From positions 1-64,000 of the forward strand of contig JAFGCC010000002.1 of the NCBI GenBank assembly GCA_016932815.1: a stretch of 64,000 nt of DNA, written 5' to 3'. Position numbers and translations under genes: made by a program. Below, one piece after another: positions 56,685 through 64,000 of this stretch (its first letter is position 1; each line of letters opens with the position of its first letter). Under the pieces are notes generated by a model, which saw nothing but the letters and a program-made list of their open reading frames with translations, was not told where the DNA came from and did not search any database. This DNA is from Microcaldota archaeon (lineage in GTDB: Archaea > Micrarchaeota > Micrarchaeia > Anstonellales > Bilamarchaeaceae).

Positions 56685-57062
56685 ATGACCAAGAGAGAAG
56701 AGATATACAAATGCAACGTATGCGGGAACATCGTGGAAATGGTGCATCCTGGCGCGGGAGAGCTTGTCTGCTGCGGGCAGCCAATGGAGCACAAGCCGGA
56801 GAAGGAGACTGATGAGGGAAACGAGAAGCACGTCCCGATAATCAAGAGGACCGAAACCGGCGTGAAGGTAAAGGTGGGCTCGGTTCCGCACCCTATGGAG
56901 GAGAACCACTACATTGAGTGGATTGAAATCATAGCGGACGGCAAAGTGTGCCGCAAGTACCTAAAACCGGGAGAGGCTCCGGAAGCGGAATTCTGCACGG
57001 ATGCAAAAGAGGTTAGCGCACGCGAATACTGCAATGTGCACGGGCTCTGGAAATCCGCCTGA
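56685..57062 (+). CDS. dfx: Desulfoferrodoxin (superoxide reductase, two-iron type)
   Basis: Reduces superoxide to H2O2 without making O2, as in anaerobes. The N-terminal desulforedoxin domain has C10, C13, C29, C30 ([17 protein letters not shown]). The catalytic iron ligands are H49 (HVPII), H69, H75, C116 and H119 (EYCNVHGLW), with E47 before the first His. 125 residues from ATG 56685, after AGGTGAGGAC. Co-transcribed with peroxiredoxin, which removes the H2O2 formed. Confidence 0.94.
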   Translation: MTKREEIYKCNVCGNIVEMVHPGAGELVCCGQPMEHKPEKETDEGNEKHVPIIKRTETGVKVKVGSVPHPMEENHYIEWIEIIADGKVCRKYLKPGEAPEAEFCTDAKEVSAREYCNVHGLWKSA

Positions 57063-57106
57063 GCGCGGGCTCCTAAGGGCCCGCTTCGCGCTTTGGGCTT
57101 TGGGAT

Positions 57107-58402
57107 TCACTTGGGCTTGTAGCGTCCCCACTTGCCCAGTGCTTCCCTCAATTCTTCGTTATTTTTAGCCTTCTCTTTTAGGGAGACTCCTTCCATCTTC
57201 GCATCTATTGCCTGCATTACTGCCATTGCGCCTGCGCGGGTGCCCTTGGGATGTCCGTGGATTCCTCCGCTAACTAGGAGTACCATGTCGTTGCCGTAGA
57301 TGTCCATGACATCCGGGACCAGGCCGGGGTGGAGGCCTCCTGAGGATGCTGGGAAAACGGATTTTATGTTTCCCCACTCCTGCTCTAGTATGAGGCCTTT
57401 TTTCGCCTTGGTTTTCTTCTCGCGCAGAACGTCCGCTATTGCCTGCACTTCGGGCTTTGTGCCAACGAGCTTGCCCACCGCAGTTCCGGTGTGGATGTTG
57501 TTTACTCCAAGCATGCGCATCGTCTTTGCGAGAAACTGCATGGTAAGGCCGTGCTTGGGGTTGCGGTCAAAAGCCGCGTGCATCGCCCTGTGCGCGTGTA
57601 TTGCAAGGCCCAAATCGCCAAGGTAGTCGCGCATCGTCTGGACTGCCGAGTTGCCGGTTACAACGACGTCTATCATCACATAATCCCAGCCGTGGTCTGC
57701 GACCATCTCCGCGCGCCTCATCATCTCTCCTACTTCTGCTGTGATGTTGAAGAATGCGGATTTTTTCTCGCCCGTGAGGGCTTCCGCCTTGTCGCGGAGC
57801 TTCGTCATCCTCTTTAGGCGGTCCTCGAAGCGGTTGAATGAGAGGGATGTGAGGTTTTCGTCATCCTTTACGAAATCGAATCCGCCCATCCAGGTTTCGA
57901 ACGCTATTTTGGAGTGCTCGGCTGCGCTGAATCCTATTTTGGGCTTTACCACTGCCCCTGTTAGGGGGCGCTTTTTTACTCCCATCCTCTTTCTTATCCC
58001 CTCCATCCCGAATTGGGGGCCCTTGAAGGACTTGAGGAGGGCGGGCGGAATCGACGCGTCTATTAGCCTCAGGTTCTTGAGCGCCTTCATGCCGAAGATG
58101 TTGCCGGCTATCCCGCTTAGGAGCTGGCAGAGGTTGCCCTTTTCCCAGAGGCCAATCGGGTATGCGACTTTTAGGTAGTTGCCATCCATCTCAAAGGCGG
58201 TCGCCTCCAGGCCCTTCATTCTCGGAGGAAGGCTGGTGAGGGTGGTCCAGGTGCCAGTGGAACTCTCCGATGCAATCCTGCCTGCAGCCTCCTTCTTGCT
58301 CATCCCCGCTGCGGGCTCGAAATAAAAGAGAGCTATAACGTCGTCTTTTGCAGGCGAATATTTAAAGTCCACGAATTTGTCATACCAATCGATTTTTGCC
58401 AT
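57107..58402 (-). CDS. rbcL: RuBisCO large subunit, archaeal form III
   Basis: 431 residues. Carbamylated Lys179 and metal ligands are in GGFDFVKDDEN. Lys153 is in AVVKPKIG, the His motif is AIHAHRAMHAAF, and loop 6 Lys is in HTGTAVGKLVG. Archaeal form III enzymes act in AMP/nucleoside salvage, turning ribulose-1,5-bisphosphate and CO2 into 3-phosphoglycerate. AMP phosphorylase and ribose-bisphosphate isomerase genes are not in this window. Leaderless promoter 58424-58433. Confidence 0.93.
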   Translation of the reverse strand: MAKIDWYDKFVDFKYSPAKDDVIALFYFEPAAGMSKKEAAGRIASESSTGTWTTLTSLPPRMKGLEATAFEMDGNYLKVAYPIGLWEKGNLCQLLSGIAGNIFGMKALKNLRLIDASIPPALLKSFKGPQFGMEGIRKRMGVKKRPLTGAVVKPKIGFSAAEHSKIAFETWMGGFDFVKDDENLTSLSFNRFEDRLKRMTKLRDKAEALTGEKKSAFFNITAEVGEMMRRAEMVADHGWDYVMIDVVVTGNSAVQTMRDYLGDLGLAIHAHRAMHAAFDRNPKHGLTMQFLAKTMRMLGVNNIHTGTAVGKLVGTKPEVQAIADVLREKKTKAKKGLILEQEWGNIKSVFPASSGGLHPGLVPDVMDIYGNDMVLLVSGGIHGHPKGTRAGAMAVMQAIDAKMEGVSLKEKAKNNEELREALGKWGRYKPK

Positions 58403-58423
58403 GGAAAGCTCAAATCAAACAAG

Positions 58424-58433
58424 TAATATAAAG
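58424..58433 (-). promoter_or_regulatory. TATA box of rbcL
   Basis: Minus-strand CTTTATATTA, 22-31 bp before the ATG at 58402. Confidence 0.55.
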
Positions 58434-58540
58434 CCTGCGGATTGGGGGCCCGGGGCAGGGGATGGTGCGCGGATGGGGGATGTTATGTGTGGGGAGCGCT
58501 TTGGGGGGCCTGCTGCGGAAAAGAGGGGGGCATAGATAAG

Positions 58541-58549
58541 CTTAAATAC
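58541..58549 (+). promoter_or_regulatory. TATA box before the structured leader and zinc ribbon
   Basis: CTTAAATAC on the plus strand, predicting transcription from about 58570, exactly where the folded leader begins. Confidence 0.45.
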
Positions 58550-58570
58550 CATCGCATTCCCAATAGAAGC

Positions 58571-58642
58571 GGATGGCTGGCAGCCGATAATGCGCAAGCC
58601 CCGGGGAATCCCCGGGATTCTGCCTCCGGGTGCGGGCCGTCC
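58571..58642 (+). promoter_or_regulatory. Structured 5' leader
   Basis: GGATGGCT (58571-58578) pairs at eight positions, including G-U pairs, with GGCCGTCC (58635-58642). Inside is a strong hairpin CCGGGG-AAT-CCCCGG near 58600-58616. The whole forms a closed fold of 72 nt at the predicted transcript start, 26 nt before the zinc ribbon gene. It may be a riboswitch, an autoregulatory site or an independent RNA; it is not a normal tRNA because no T-loop is present. Confidence 0.4.
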
Positions 58643-58667
58643 TTAAGTAAAATAAAAAGGTGAAAGA

Positions 58668-58829
58668 ATGTCTTTTGGAGACGACGATGAAAGCGGAGAC
58701 AGGCCTGCGCGCGAAATGCACGATGCGGTCTGTTCTAAATGCGGTAAGGAGTGCCAGGTCCCCTTTAAGCCTACTGAGGGAAGGCCCGTTTACTGCAGGG
58801 ACTGCTTTAGGCCACGCAAGAGATTTTAG
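58668..58829 (+). CDS. Small CxxC-CxxC zinc-ribbon protein
   Basis: 53 residues (MSFGDDDESGDRPAREMHDA...). Cysteines at C22, C25, C43 and C46 (VCSKCGKEC and VYCRDCF), with PFKPTEGRPVYC between them, match a common archaeal/bacterial short zinc-ribbon type of unknown function. AAGGTGAAAGA is a strong ribosome site. It is the only coding feature in the roughly 500-bp gap between rbcL and the antiporter. Confidence 0.8.
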   Translation: MSFGDDDESGDRPAREMHDAVCSKCGKECQVPFKPTEGRPVYCRDCFRPRKRF

Positions 58830-58857
58830 GTGAAGGAGCTTTCCTAATCCGCTAAGT

Positions 58858-58884
58858 TTCTTTTAATATTATTTTTTTGTTTTA
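58858..58884 (+). terminator. T-rich transcription end
   Basis: A run of T broken by a few A and G (CTTTTAATATT then T7) between the zinc ribbon and the convergent antiporter gene; archaeal terminators are usually such T-rich stretches. Confidence 0.45.
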
Positions 58885-58923
58885 AATTCAGTTCTTGGTT
58901 TTGATTGCCCTTGCTTTTTAGCG

Positions 58924-60150
58924 TCAGCTCTCTGCATAGGGGGATTTCGCCTTCTGCAGGGTTTTGGGCGGGGGGTGGCCTATTGGGCCTTGTGGCGGCT
59001 CCTTTATGGTGCGCGCAATAGCGCTCATTAGGATTGGGCCTATGAACGTGGTTGCTATGCTCAGGATTATCATCGCGGTAATCATGTTGTCATCTAGCAG
59101 CCCCATCTCAAGCCCCACGAATGCGACTGCGAGGGTAGTGCTAAGCTGGGGGATTGTTGATACTCCGGCAAGTGCGCTCTCCTTTGAATCAAATCCGCAG
59201 GATTTGGCGGCAAGCCAGCCGCTTGCGAACTTGGAGATTACCGAAACCGCGGCTATTGCAAGGACCAGGTATAGCGCGCTGCCCCACCTTGAGAGTATGG
59301 AAACGTCCATCTGGGTGCCGATTATGATGAAGAACACCGGGATGAAGATTCCATAGCTTACAGCGTGCAGCTTCCTGCGCAGGGTTTCATTCGTAATGGA
59401 ATCCGAGAGGACCAGGCCTGCGAAGAATCCCGCGATTATTGAGTGCATCCCAAGCAGGTCAAATAGGACGACCGTCCCGACTAGCATTACCAATATGAAG
59501 CGCAATTCCTGCTCAAAGTGGTATTCTATTCCGGAATTGAGCGAGAAGAACCATTCCCTTGCCCTTGGCATTAGGATGCGCAAGGCTGCTAGCAGGATGA
59601 AAACGAACAGGTAGAAAAGGGGAAGGGGCATCTCGGAAGTGGGGTCGGCACTCTGGAGGAATAATGATAGCAGGATGAGGCTGAGGACGTCTTCTACTAT
59701 TGTGCCGGCAACGATTGTTTTCCCAAGCTTCATGTTGATTAGCCCCGTGGATTCCATTACCGGGATTACCACCGCTATTGAAGATGAAACGAAGATTATG
59801 CCCAAAAGCAGGGAGGATATTGTGTCGTATCCGAAAAAGGAGGCTATGCCAAAACCGGCAAGGAAGGGGATTGCCCCGTTTATGAGGGCGAACCTGGCTG
59901 CGCTGCCGCCTATGCTCCTAAAGCTTGAGAGCTTTATCTCCATTCCCGCCATGAACATCAGGAAAACCAGGCCGATTGAGCCTAGGAAATCAATCGTTTC
60001 GTTCATCTCAAAGAGGGCCAGGCCGTAGGGGCCGATTATTATTCCCGCCAGGATGAGGGCGACAACATATGGGAGATGGAAGCGCCTGAAGAGTTCTGAT
60101 AGGAACAGCGATGCGGAGATTAGCACCAGGAATGAAAGCAGTTCCGCCAT
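58924..60150 (-). CDS. CPA2-family cation/proton antiporter (NapA/KefB-like)
   Basis: 408 residues with about 12 membrane helices. FLMFMAGMEIKLSSFRSIGG and VAGTIVEDVLSLILLSLF carry family motifs. The core helix pair has Glu-Asp (ED) where electrogenic NapA-type exchangers have Asp-Asp, so coupling may differ. LLGIIFVSSSIAVVIPV is the crossing-helix segment. A Na+/H+ or K+/H+ exchange role is likely, but the ion is not determined. TATA box CTTATAAAAG lies about 25-30 bp upstream. Confidence 0.85.
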   Translation of the reverse strand: MAELLSFLVLISASLFLSELFRRFHLPYVVALILAGIIIGPYGLALFEMNETIDFLGSIGLVFLMFMAGMEIKLSSFRSIGGSAARFALINGAIPFLAGFGIASFFGYDTISSLLLGIIFVSSSIAVVIPVMESTGLINMKLGKTIVAGTIVEDVLSLILLSLFLQSADPTSEMPLPLFYLFVFILLAALRILMPRAREWFFSLNSGIEYHFEQELRFILVMLVGTVVLFDLLGMHSIIAGFFAGLVLSDSITNETLRRKLHAVSYGIFIPVFFIIIGTQMDVSILSRWGSALYLVLAIAAVSVISKFASGWLAAKSCGFDSKESALAGVSTIPQLSTTLAVAFVGLEMGLLDDNMITAMIILSIATTFIGPILMSAIARTIKEPPQGPIGHPPPKTLQKAKSPYAES

Positions 60151-60173
60151 TGAAGCCTGAATCTTTGGCTTTG

Positions 60174-60183
60174 CTTATAAAAG
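60174..60183 (-). promoter_or_regulatory. TATA box of the antiporter
   Basis: Minus-strand CTTTTATAAG, about 24-33 bp before the ATG at 60150. Confidence 0.5.
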
Positions 60184-60246
60184 TATTGCAGGCCTGCCCT
60201 GGGGGAGCTGCACACGGGAATCCCATTTTCATCTTGGAAGCGCTGC

Positions 60247-61755
60247 TCAGATTGCCCCGGATATTTTCGGGTTCAATCCCTTGAATTTGGAGAGCCATTC
60301 CTTCCTGCTAATCCTGAGTTCGTTGGTTAGTCTCGCGTATTCCTCCTCTTCGTAGAGGGACCGCGGGTGCAGCTTGCAGCCTTCCACTTCCGGGATTTCT
60401 TTTGGGAGGAGGTAGCCCCACTCCCCATCCTGTTCCCAGGAGATGCCGCCCCTTGCAATCTCCTTTATTATGGAGGCGGAATCGTGCACGGTTATCTTCC
60501 TTGCTTCTCCCTTGCCGCCTTCGCCTACCCCACCGGTATTTAGGAGGTAGCACTCCAGGTGCGGATTCTTCCCCAGGATTTCTAGGAATCGGTTTCCCTC
60601 CTCGTATTCGGGGCCGATTATGAAGGGGTTTGTGCCCACTACCCTGCGGGGCTTTCCCGCATCAATATCCGAGGCTGCGCTTCCCACGGATTCGCCTAGC
60701 ATGAAGAATGCGGCTGCCTGGAGGGGGCCAAGCTTTGCAACCGCGGGAACGATATTGTTCCAGCGGGTTATGAACAGTATCATGTCCACTTCCTTTAGGC
60801 TTATCCCTTTTTTCGTGTGCCCGATTTCGCTTCGCAGGACCACCGCCCTCCCATTGGAAGTCAGGGTGCAATCTGAAAAATCCGGTTTTCCGCCCCCATT
60901 TAGCTTAACGTTCTCCAAGAGGGCGTTGGGGCTTGTTGCGGCCTTGTATAGGAGGGGCTGGGATTTTGGCTCTAGGCCTTCGGTTTTTATGTAGAAATTG
61001 TCCTCTGTGCCCCGGCATGAGGAATCGGCCTGCATCAGGACCACGTCGTCTTGGAGAATGGTTACGCTTTCCCCCTTTGAGGCATCCAGCCAGTGGTGGT
61101 GGCAGGTAAGGGTGGTCTTCCCGGTTGCGCTAAGGCCAAAGAGCAGGACTCCTTTTTCAATAAGCTTTCCGTCCTTTTGCAGGGCGGAGATTGTTTTTGA
61201 GCCTGCGTGCAGGCCCAGGCCGCCTGCCATCTTGGCCTTGTGCATTGCCATTCGGAGGTTGGCTTTCTTGAGCTCCCCGGTGTAGTCTGAGCCTAGTATG
61301 AAGGTTATGCCGCTTGGGGCGTGGGCGAGGATTTTGGTTTCTTGCCATTCCGGGACTTGCACACTGGTAAAGTCCGGGGATTTCCCTTTTTTGGGGGGAA
61401 AAAGCATCTTCGCCCACATAAAGGGGATGTGGGGGTATGCTGCGGAAACGTATGCGCGGCAGTAAAACGGGTTTTCCATGCACATTCTTCTATCCACTCT
61501 GAGGAGCTTTTTCCCCTTTAGGTACTGCGCCACGCTCGTGATTAGGGATTCTTGGGCGGATGTTGGCTTCCCTTCTATTATCGTTGTCAGGGACGCGCTC
61601 CTTCCGCGTATTTTCGTGGTGTAGCACATGCTCCCGTATGCGGTCTGCACCCCTTCTTTTTTGGAGATTTCTAGGAGGCGCCCAAAAGACGGGTTTGCAT
61701 CAATCTGCGCCCCTTTTCCTATTTCCCTTATAGCTTCTTCAAAATCCAAGTGCAC
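60247..61755 (-). CDS. pckA: Phosphoenolpyruvate carboxykinase (ATP)
   Basis: Interconverts oxaloacetate + ATP with PEP + CO2, a gluconeogenic step. The kinase-1 P-loop is GLSATGKTT (about 207-215), and ILQDDVVLM gives the metal-binding Asp region. YGSMCYTTKIRGRSASLTTI and RVDRRMCMENPFYCR carry substrate-binding Arg and Tyr. 502 residues. The start is GTG at 61755. The start codon is inside a perfect inverted repeat (61751-61767), and the TATA box AATTATATTG lies about 28 bp upstream. Confidence 0.92.
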   Translation of the reverse strand: MHLDFEEAIREIGKGAQIDANPSFGRLLEISKKEGVQTAYGSMCYTTKIRGRSASLTTIIEGKPTSAQESLITSVAQYLKGKKLLRVDRRMCMENPFYCRAYVSAAYPHIPFMWAKMLFPPKKGKSPDFTSVQVPEWQETKILAHAPSGITFILGSDYTGELKKANLRMAMHKAKMAGGLGLHAGSKTISALQKDGKLIEKGVLLFGLSATGKTTLTCHHHWLDASKGESVTILQDDVVLMQADSSCRGTEDNFYIKTEGLEPKSQPLLYKAATSPNALLENVKLNGGGKPDFSDCTLTSNGRAVVLRSEIGHTKKGISLKEVDMILFITRWNNIVPAVAKLGPLQAAAFFMLGESVGSAASDIDAGKPRRVVGTNPFIIGPEYEEGNRFLEILGKNPHLECYLLNTGGVGEGGKGEARKITVHDSASIIKEIARGGISWEQDGEWGYLLPKEIPEVEGCKLHPRSLYEEEEYARLTNELRISRKEWLSKFKGLNPKISGAI

Positions 61756-61767
61756 ACCCTGTGTGCA
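61751..61767. promoter_or_regulatory. Perfect inverted repeat over the pckA start
   Basis: TGCACAC-CCT-GTGTGCA: seven-base arms around three bases. It covers the GTG start codon (61753-61755) and the predicted transcription start. It could be a repressor operator or form a start-masking hairpin. Confidence 0.55.
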
Positions 61768-61782
61768 GCTTCTGCAAGAACC

Positions 61783-61792
61783 AATTATATTG
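61783..61792 (-). promoter_or_regulatory. TATA box of pckA
   Basis: Minus-strand CAATATAATT, about 28 bp before the GTG start. Confidence 0.5.
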
Positions 61793-61820
61793 TTTGCTGT
61801 TTGGGAAGGCTGGTGGAGGG

Positions 61821-61829
61821 GTTTATAAT
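61821..61829 (+). promoter_or_regulatory. TATA box of msrB
   Basis: GTTTATAAT, 22 bp before the ATG at 61852. An earlier in-frame ATG at 61828 would lie inside the TATA box and before the transcription start, so it is rejected as the start. Confidence 0.5.
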
Positions 61830-61851
61830 GCGTGGGGGAGTTGGCAGGAGC

Positions 61852-62259
61852 ATGGAGGGGGAATTGAAGAAAAGGCTTTCCAAAGAGGAATACAGGGTCC
61901 TAAGGGAGAAGGGAACCGAACCTCCATTTAGCGGGGAATACAACGAAAACAAGCGCGAGGGGACATACCGGTGCAAAGCATGCGGCAACGTGCTATTTAG
62001 GTCAAAGGAAAAATTCGATTCCAAGAGCGGATGGCCCAGCTTTTTTGAAGTTGAAGAGGGTGCCGTGGAATTGCGGGAGGACTTGAGCCACGCTATGGTG
62101 CGCACGGAAGTCCTGTGCAAAAAATGCAAGAGCCACCTTGGGCACCTCTTCTATGACGGGCCCATGCCCACCGGAAAGAGGTACTGCATAAACTCCCTCG
62201 CACTTGATTTTGAAGGGAAAAAATGCGGAAAGGCGGGAAGCTGCGCAAAGAAGGGATAG
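61852..62259 (+). CDS. msrB: Peptide methionine-R-sulfoxide reductase
   Basis: Repairs methionine-R-sulfoxide in proteins. Zinc cysteines C41, C44, C89, C92 (CKAC, CKKC). SGWPSF and the catalytic Cys112 in RYCINSLAL are intact. 135 residues, with a Cys-containing C-terminal tail (KKCGKAGSCAKKG) that could hold a resolving Cys. It belongs with peroxiredoxin and desulfoferrodoxin to the oxidative-stress functions of the window, but has its own promoter. Confidence 0.93.
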   Translation: MEGELKKRLSKEEYRVLREKGTEPPFSGEYNENKREGTYRCKACGNVLFRSKEKFDSKSGWPSFFEVEEGAVELREDLSHAMVRTEVLCKKCKSHLGHLFYDGPMPTGKRYCINSLALDFEGKKCGKAGSCAKKG

Positions 62260-62330
62260 CAACCTATTGCGGGGGGCTCTTGCGCTTGCCCCCATGGGGG
62301 TTGGCGCAGGAGAGGGGAGCCAAGAAAGCC

Positions 62331-62340
62331 TTTTAAAAGA
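62331..62340 (+). promoter_or_regulatory. TATA box of the beta-helix protein gene
   Basis: TTTTAAAAGA, 20-30 bp before the ATG at 62361. Confidence 0.5.
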
Positions 62341-62360
62341 TAAACCCAATTTTGAAAGTT

Positions 62361-64000
62361 ATGTATCTCCTGCGCAACGCCGTTGTGGCTGCATTTTTCA
62401 TGCTCATTATTTCCGGGATTGCACACCCGGCGAACCTGCTTACCAACCCGGATGCGGAAACCGGGGACTTAACCGGGTGGACACTCGTCCCCTATCCAAG
62501 CGGGAGCACCTTCGTTGTGGGTTCCGGGGGGCTAGAAGGCGGAAGCTACCATTTTGCGGAGAACCGAGAGAGCGGGGCGACTGCAACCGGGCTGGCGTCT
62601 TTGAGCCAGGAGATAAACCTCACAGATGAGGGATATGGCGATTCCTACTTAGATAGCGCCCCCCCAATCGGGATAAAGGTTTACGTGCACGGAGTGGTTT
62701 ATGCGGGCTCCGACTTGTACCAGGTAATAGTGCAGCTAAAGGACTCCGAAGGCGGGGTGATTGATTCTTATGATACGGGGCAGCAGGTGGCGGGAAACGA
62801 CTGGATATTAATTAGCCACAATTTCAGCGGATACGGCTCAGGGGTGCGCACCATAGATTTTGAGATGAAGGGAACAGATGGCGAGCACTGGGCAGGGCAA
62901 TACGGGGTGTTCTTTGATAATGCATCGGTGGAATTCAACGAGATTGTGCTCTCAAACTGCAGCCAGGAGCTTGATACCGCTTCAACCATGTACAGGCTGG
63001 ACAGGGACATTTCCGTGAACACGACTAATTGCCTCAACGTGACTGCGAGCAGCGTCCTCATAAATTGCGACGGCTATACGATAACCGGTGACAATTCCTC
63101 CGGGGCATATGGGATTTACACAAACCGCTTTGGGACCGGGGTGGTAAACTGCAACATCAGCAATTTTGAGCGCGCGGTTTATTTTTATGGGACGGACAAT
63201 GGGAGCATACGAAACAGCAGCCTCTATTCCACTAGGAGTTCGGGGAACGCGATGCGCTTTGAATCCTCTGCAAATTACAATATGATAGGGGACGTTTATG
63301 CATATTCGGCTTCCGGATACGTGTTCCTAATGAGCGGTTCGCGGGGGAACAGGATATACGGCACAACCATGGAGGGCGCATCCAGCTCTTATGCTTTTTA
63401 CATGATGAGCTCGCACAACAATACGATTGAGAATTCCTCTTCTTCGTGCACTTCCGGGGCGCTGTGCGTCGGTTCCGCATCATCGGACAACAATTTTACC
63501 AATTATAATGCGACTACGACCAGCGGGGTGGCGGTTTATGTCCTCTGGGACGGCTCAAGCAAATACGTGATAGGCAACAAGTTCGTGGGGCTGAATGCAT
63601 ATTCCTCTTCAAGCAGGGGCGTGAGCCTGGAAGTTGGGAGGTACAATGAGTTCATAAACTCCACTTTATATGGGGGGTGGGGAGAAGGATTCTACTCCAT
63701 GCAGGGCTACGACATGAAGATTGCCAACTGCAACGTTACTTCCAAGGGGGATTATGGAATGTACATTTATTCTTCTGACAGGCTCAACATCTCCGGGGGG
63801 AGGTACCAGTCGCTTTCTAGTTCCAGCAGCTATTATGGGGCATACGTAGTTCATACCGACGATTCTTACATCTCGGATGCGGAATTTGCCGGGAACAACT
63901 CGGTTGCGCTCTACCTCTCCAACAGCGACAACTGCGAGGCATTCAACAATACGCTTGAGAGCATTAGCGGGAGCACGACACTGCTTTATCTCTCATTGGC
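62361..64000 (+). CDS. Secreted right-handed beta-helix surface protein (5' part, runs off window)
   Basis: At least 546 residues; the frame is still open at the window end. Signal peptide about 1-22 (LRNAVVAAFFMLIISGIAHP). An N-terminal jelly-roll-like domain follows (LLTNPDAETGDLTGWT, typical of carbohydrate-binding-like modules). Then from about 205 there are many short parallel beta-helix coils (LINCDGYTITGDNSSGAYGI, NNTIENSSS, YNEFINSTL), NosD/PbH1 type. Many N-x-S/T sites point to glycosylation. Likely a cell-surface or S-layer-associated protein. Confidence 0.85.
   Translation, partial: MYLLRNAVVAAFFMLIISGIAHPANLLTNPDAETGDLTGWTLVPYPSGSTFVVGSGGLEGGSYHFAENRESGATATGLASLSQEINLTDEGYGDSYLDSAPPIGIKVYVHGVVYAGSDLYQVIVQLKDSEGGVIDSYDTGQQVAGNDWILISHNFSGYGSGVRTIDFEMKGTDGEHWAGQYGVFFDNASVEFNEIVLSNCSQELDTASTMYRLDRDISVNTTNCLNVTASSVLINCDGYTITGDNSSGAYGIYTNRFGTGVVNCNISNFERAVYFYGTDNGSIRNSSLYSTRSSGNAMRFESSANYNMIGDVYAYSASGYVFLMSGSRGNRIYGTTMEGASSSYAFYMMSSHNNTIENSSSSCTSGALCVGSASSDNNFTNYNATTTSGVAVYVLWDGSSKYVIGNKFVGLNAYSSSSRGVSLEVGRYNEFINSTLYGGWGEGFYSMQGYDMKIANCNVTSKGDYGMYIYSSDRLNISGGRYQSLSSSSSYYGAYVVHTDDSYISDAEFAGNNSVALYLSNSDNCEAFNNTLESISGSTTLLYLSL

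Noticed and set aside
58571-58642. tRNA-like fold of 72 nt
   Set aside because: The end stem pairs like an acceptor, but there is no TTC-containing T loop and no regular anticodon arm; kept as a structured leader instead.
1-64000. CRISPR array, insertion sequence or prophage
   Set aside because: No regularly spaced repeats with unique spacers, no transposase, integrase or phage structural gene was seen in any frame.

Overview
The window is archaeal chromosome. It opens with the complete archaeal S10/spc-type ribosomal protein superoperon (L3 to TruB/Cbf5, about 1.4-17.9 kb), which contains archaeal-only members: aIF1, RNase P Rnp29, S4e, L32e, L19e, L34e, L14e, a DUF106/EMC3-like insertase, Cmk and Cbf5. 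A second operon, S13-S4-S11-RpoD, lies at 19.9-22.3 kb. Promoters are archaeal TATA boxes. Genes that begin a transcript mostly have the box 25-30 bp before the start codon (apparently leaderless). Genes inside operons use GGTGA or GGAGG Shine-Dalgarno sites that often overlap the previous stop codon. A bacterial-type DNA gyrase, a form III RuBisCO, a superoxide reductase, cysteine-rich surface lipoproteins and a Taw1 wyosine enzyme suggest a small-genome DPANN-like lineage (Diapherotrites or Micrarchaeota is my guess). No 16S gene is present to prove it. The DNA is clearly GC-rich by eye.

Layout: 0-1.3 kb, two small membrane proteins. 1.4-17.9 kb, ribosome/Sec superoperon. 17.9-18.2 kb, tRNA-Ser(GGA) followed by a structured, repeated non-coding segment. 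18.2-19.5 kb, polyamine operon speH-speE on the minus strand. 19.9-23.4 kb, S13-S4-S11-RpoD and Taw1. 23.5-28.9 kb, ten tandem small genes for single-pass membrane proteins with coiled coils; seven end in the same C-x5-C nonapeptide. 28.9-32.0 kb, PurP, a small zinc finger and the CCA-adding enzyme. 32.3-40.5 kb, a large membrane protein, gyrB-gyrA and a secreted/membrane Ig-like protein. 40.5-50.4 kb, a triple helix-turn-helix protein, DNA polymerase B, a TerC-like protein, a radical SAM protein, an asparagine-synthetase-like enzyme divergent from an Lrp/AsnC regulator, an unknown protein and Rad50. 50.5-64 kb, Cys-rich lipoproteins, flavodoxin, VIT-like and DUF211 proteins, a second Lrp regulator divergent from peroxiredoxin-desulfoferrodoxin, RuBisCO, a zinc ribbon, a CPA2 antiporter, ATP-PEPCK, MsrB and the start of a large beta-helix surface protein.

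The main candidate for an undescribed system is the 23.5-28.9 kb cluster. Its products share a basic N-terminal part, one membrane segment and a coiled coil, and usually the terminal tag [VIL]RC(PEG)GEC[KR]. At five junctions the codons for the tag also supply the Shine-Dalgarno site and the ATGA start/stop overlap for the next gene. The tag is also kept at two transcript ends where no coupling is needed, so it appears to be selected as protein. Three near-identical promoters drive sub-operons of the cluster. Other points of interest are palindromes at the Lrp/AsnC-asparagine synthetase divergent promoter, a palindrome over the pckA start codon, the repeat and partial tRNA duplication after tRNA-Ser, and several structured leaders.
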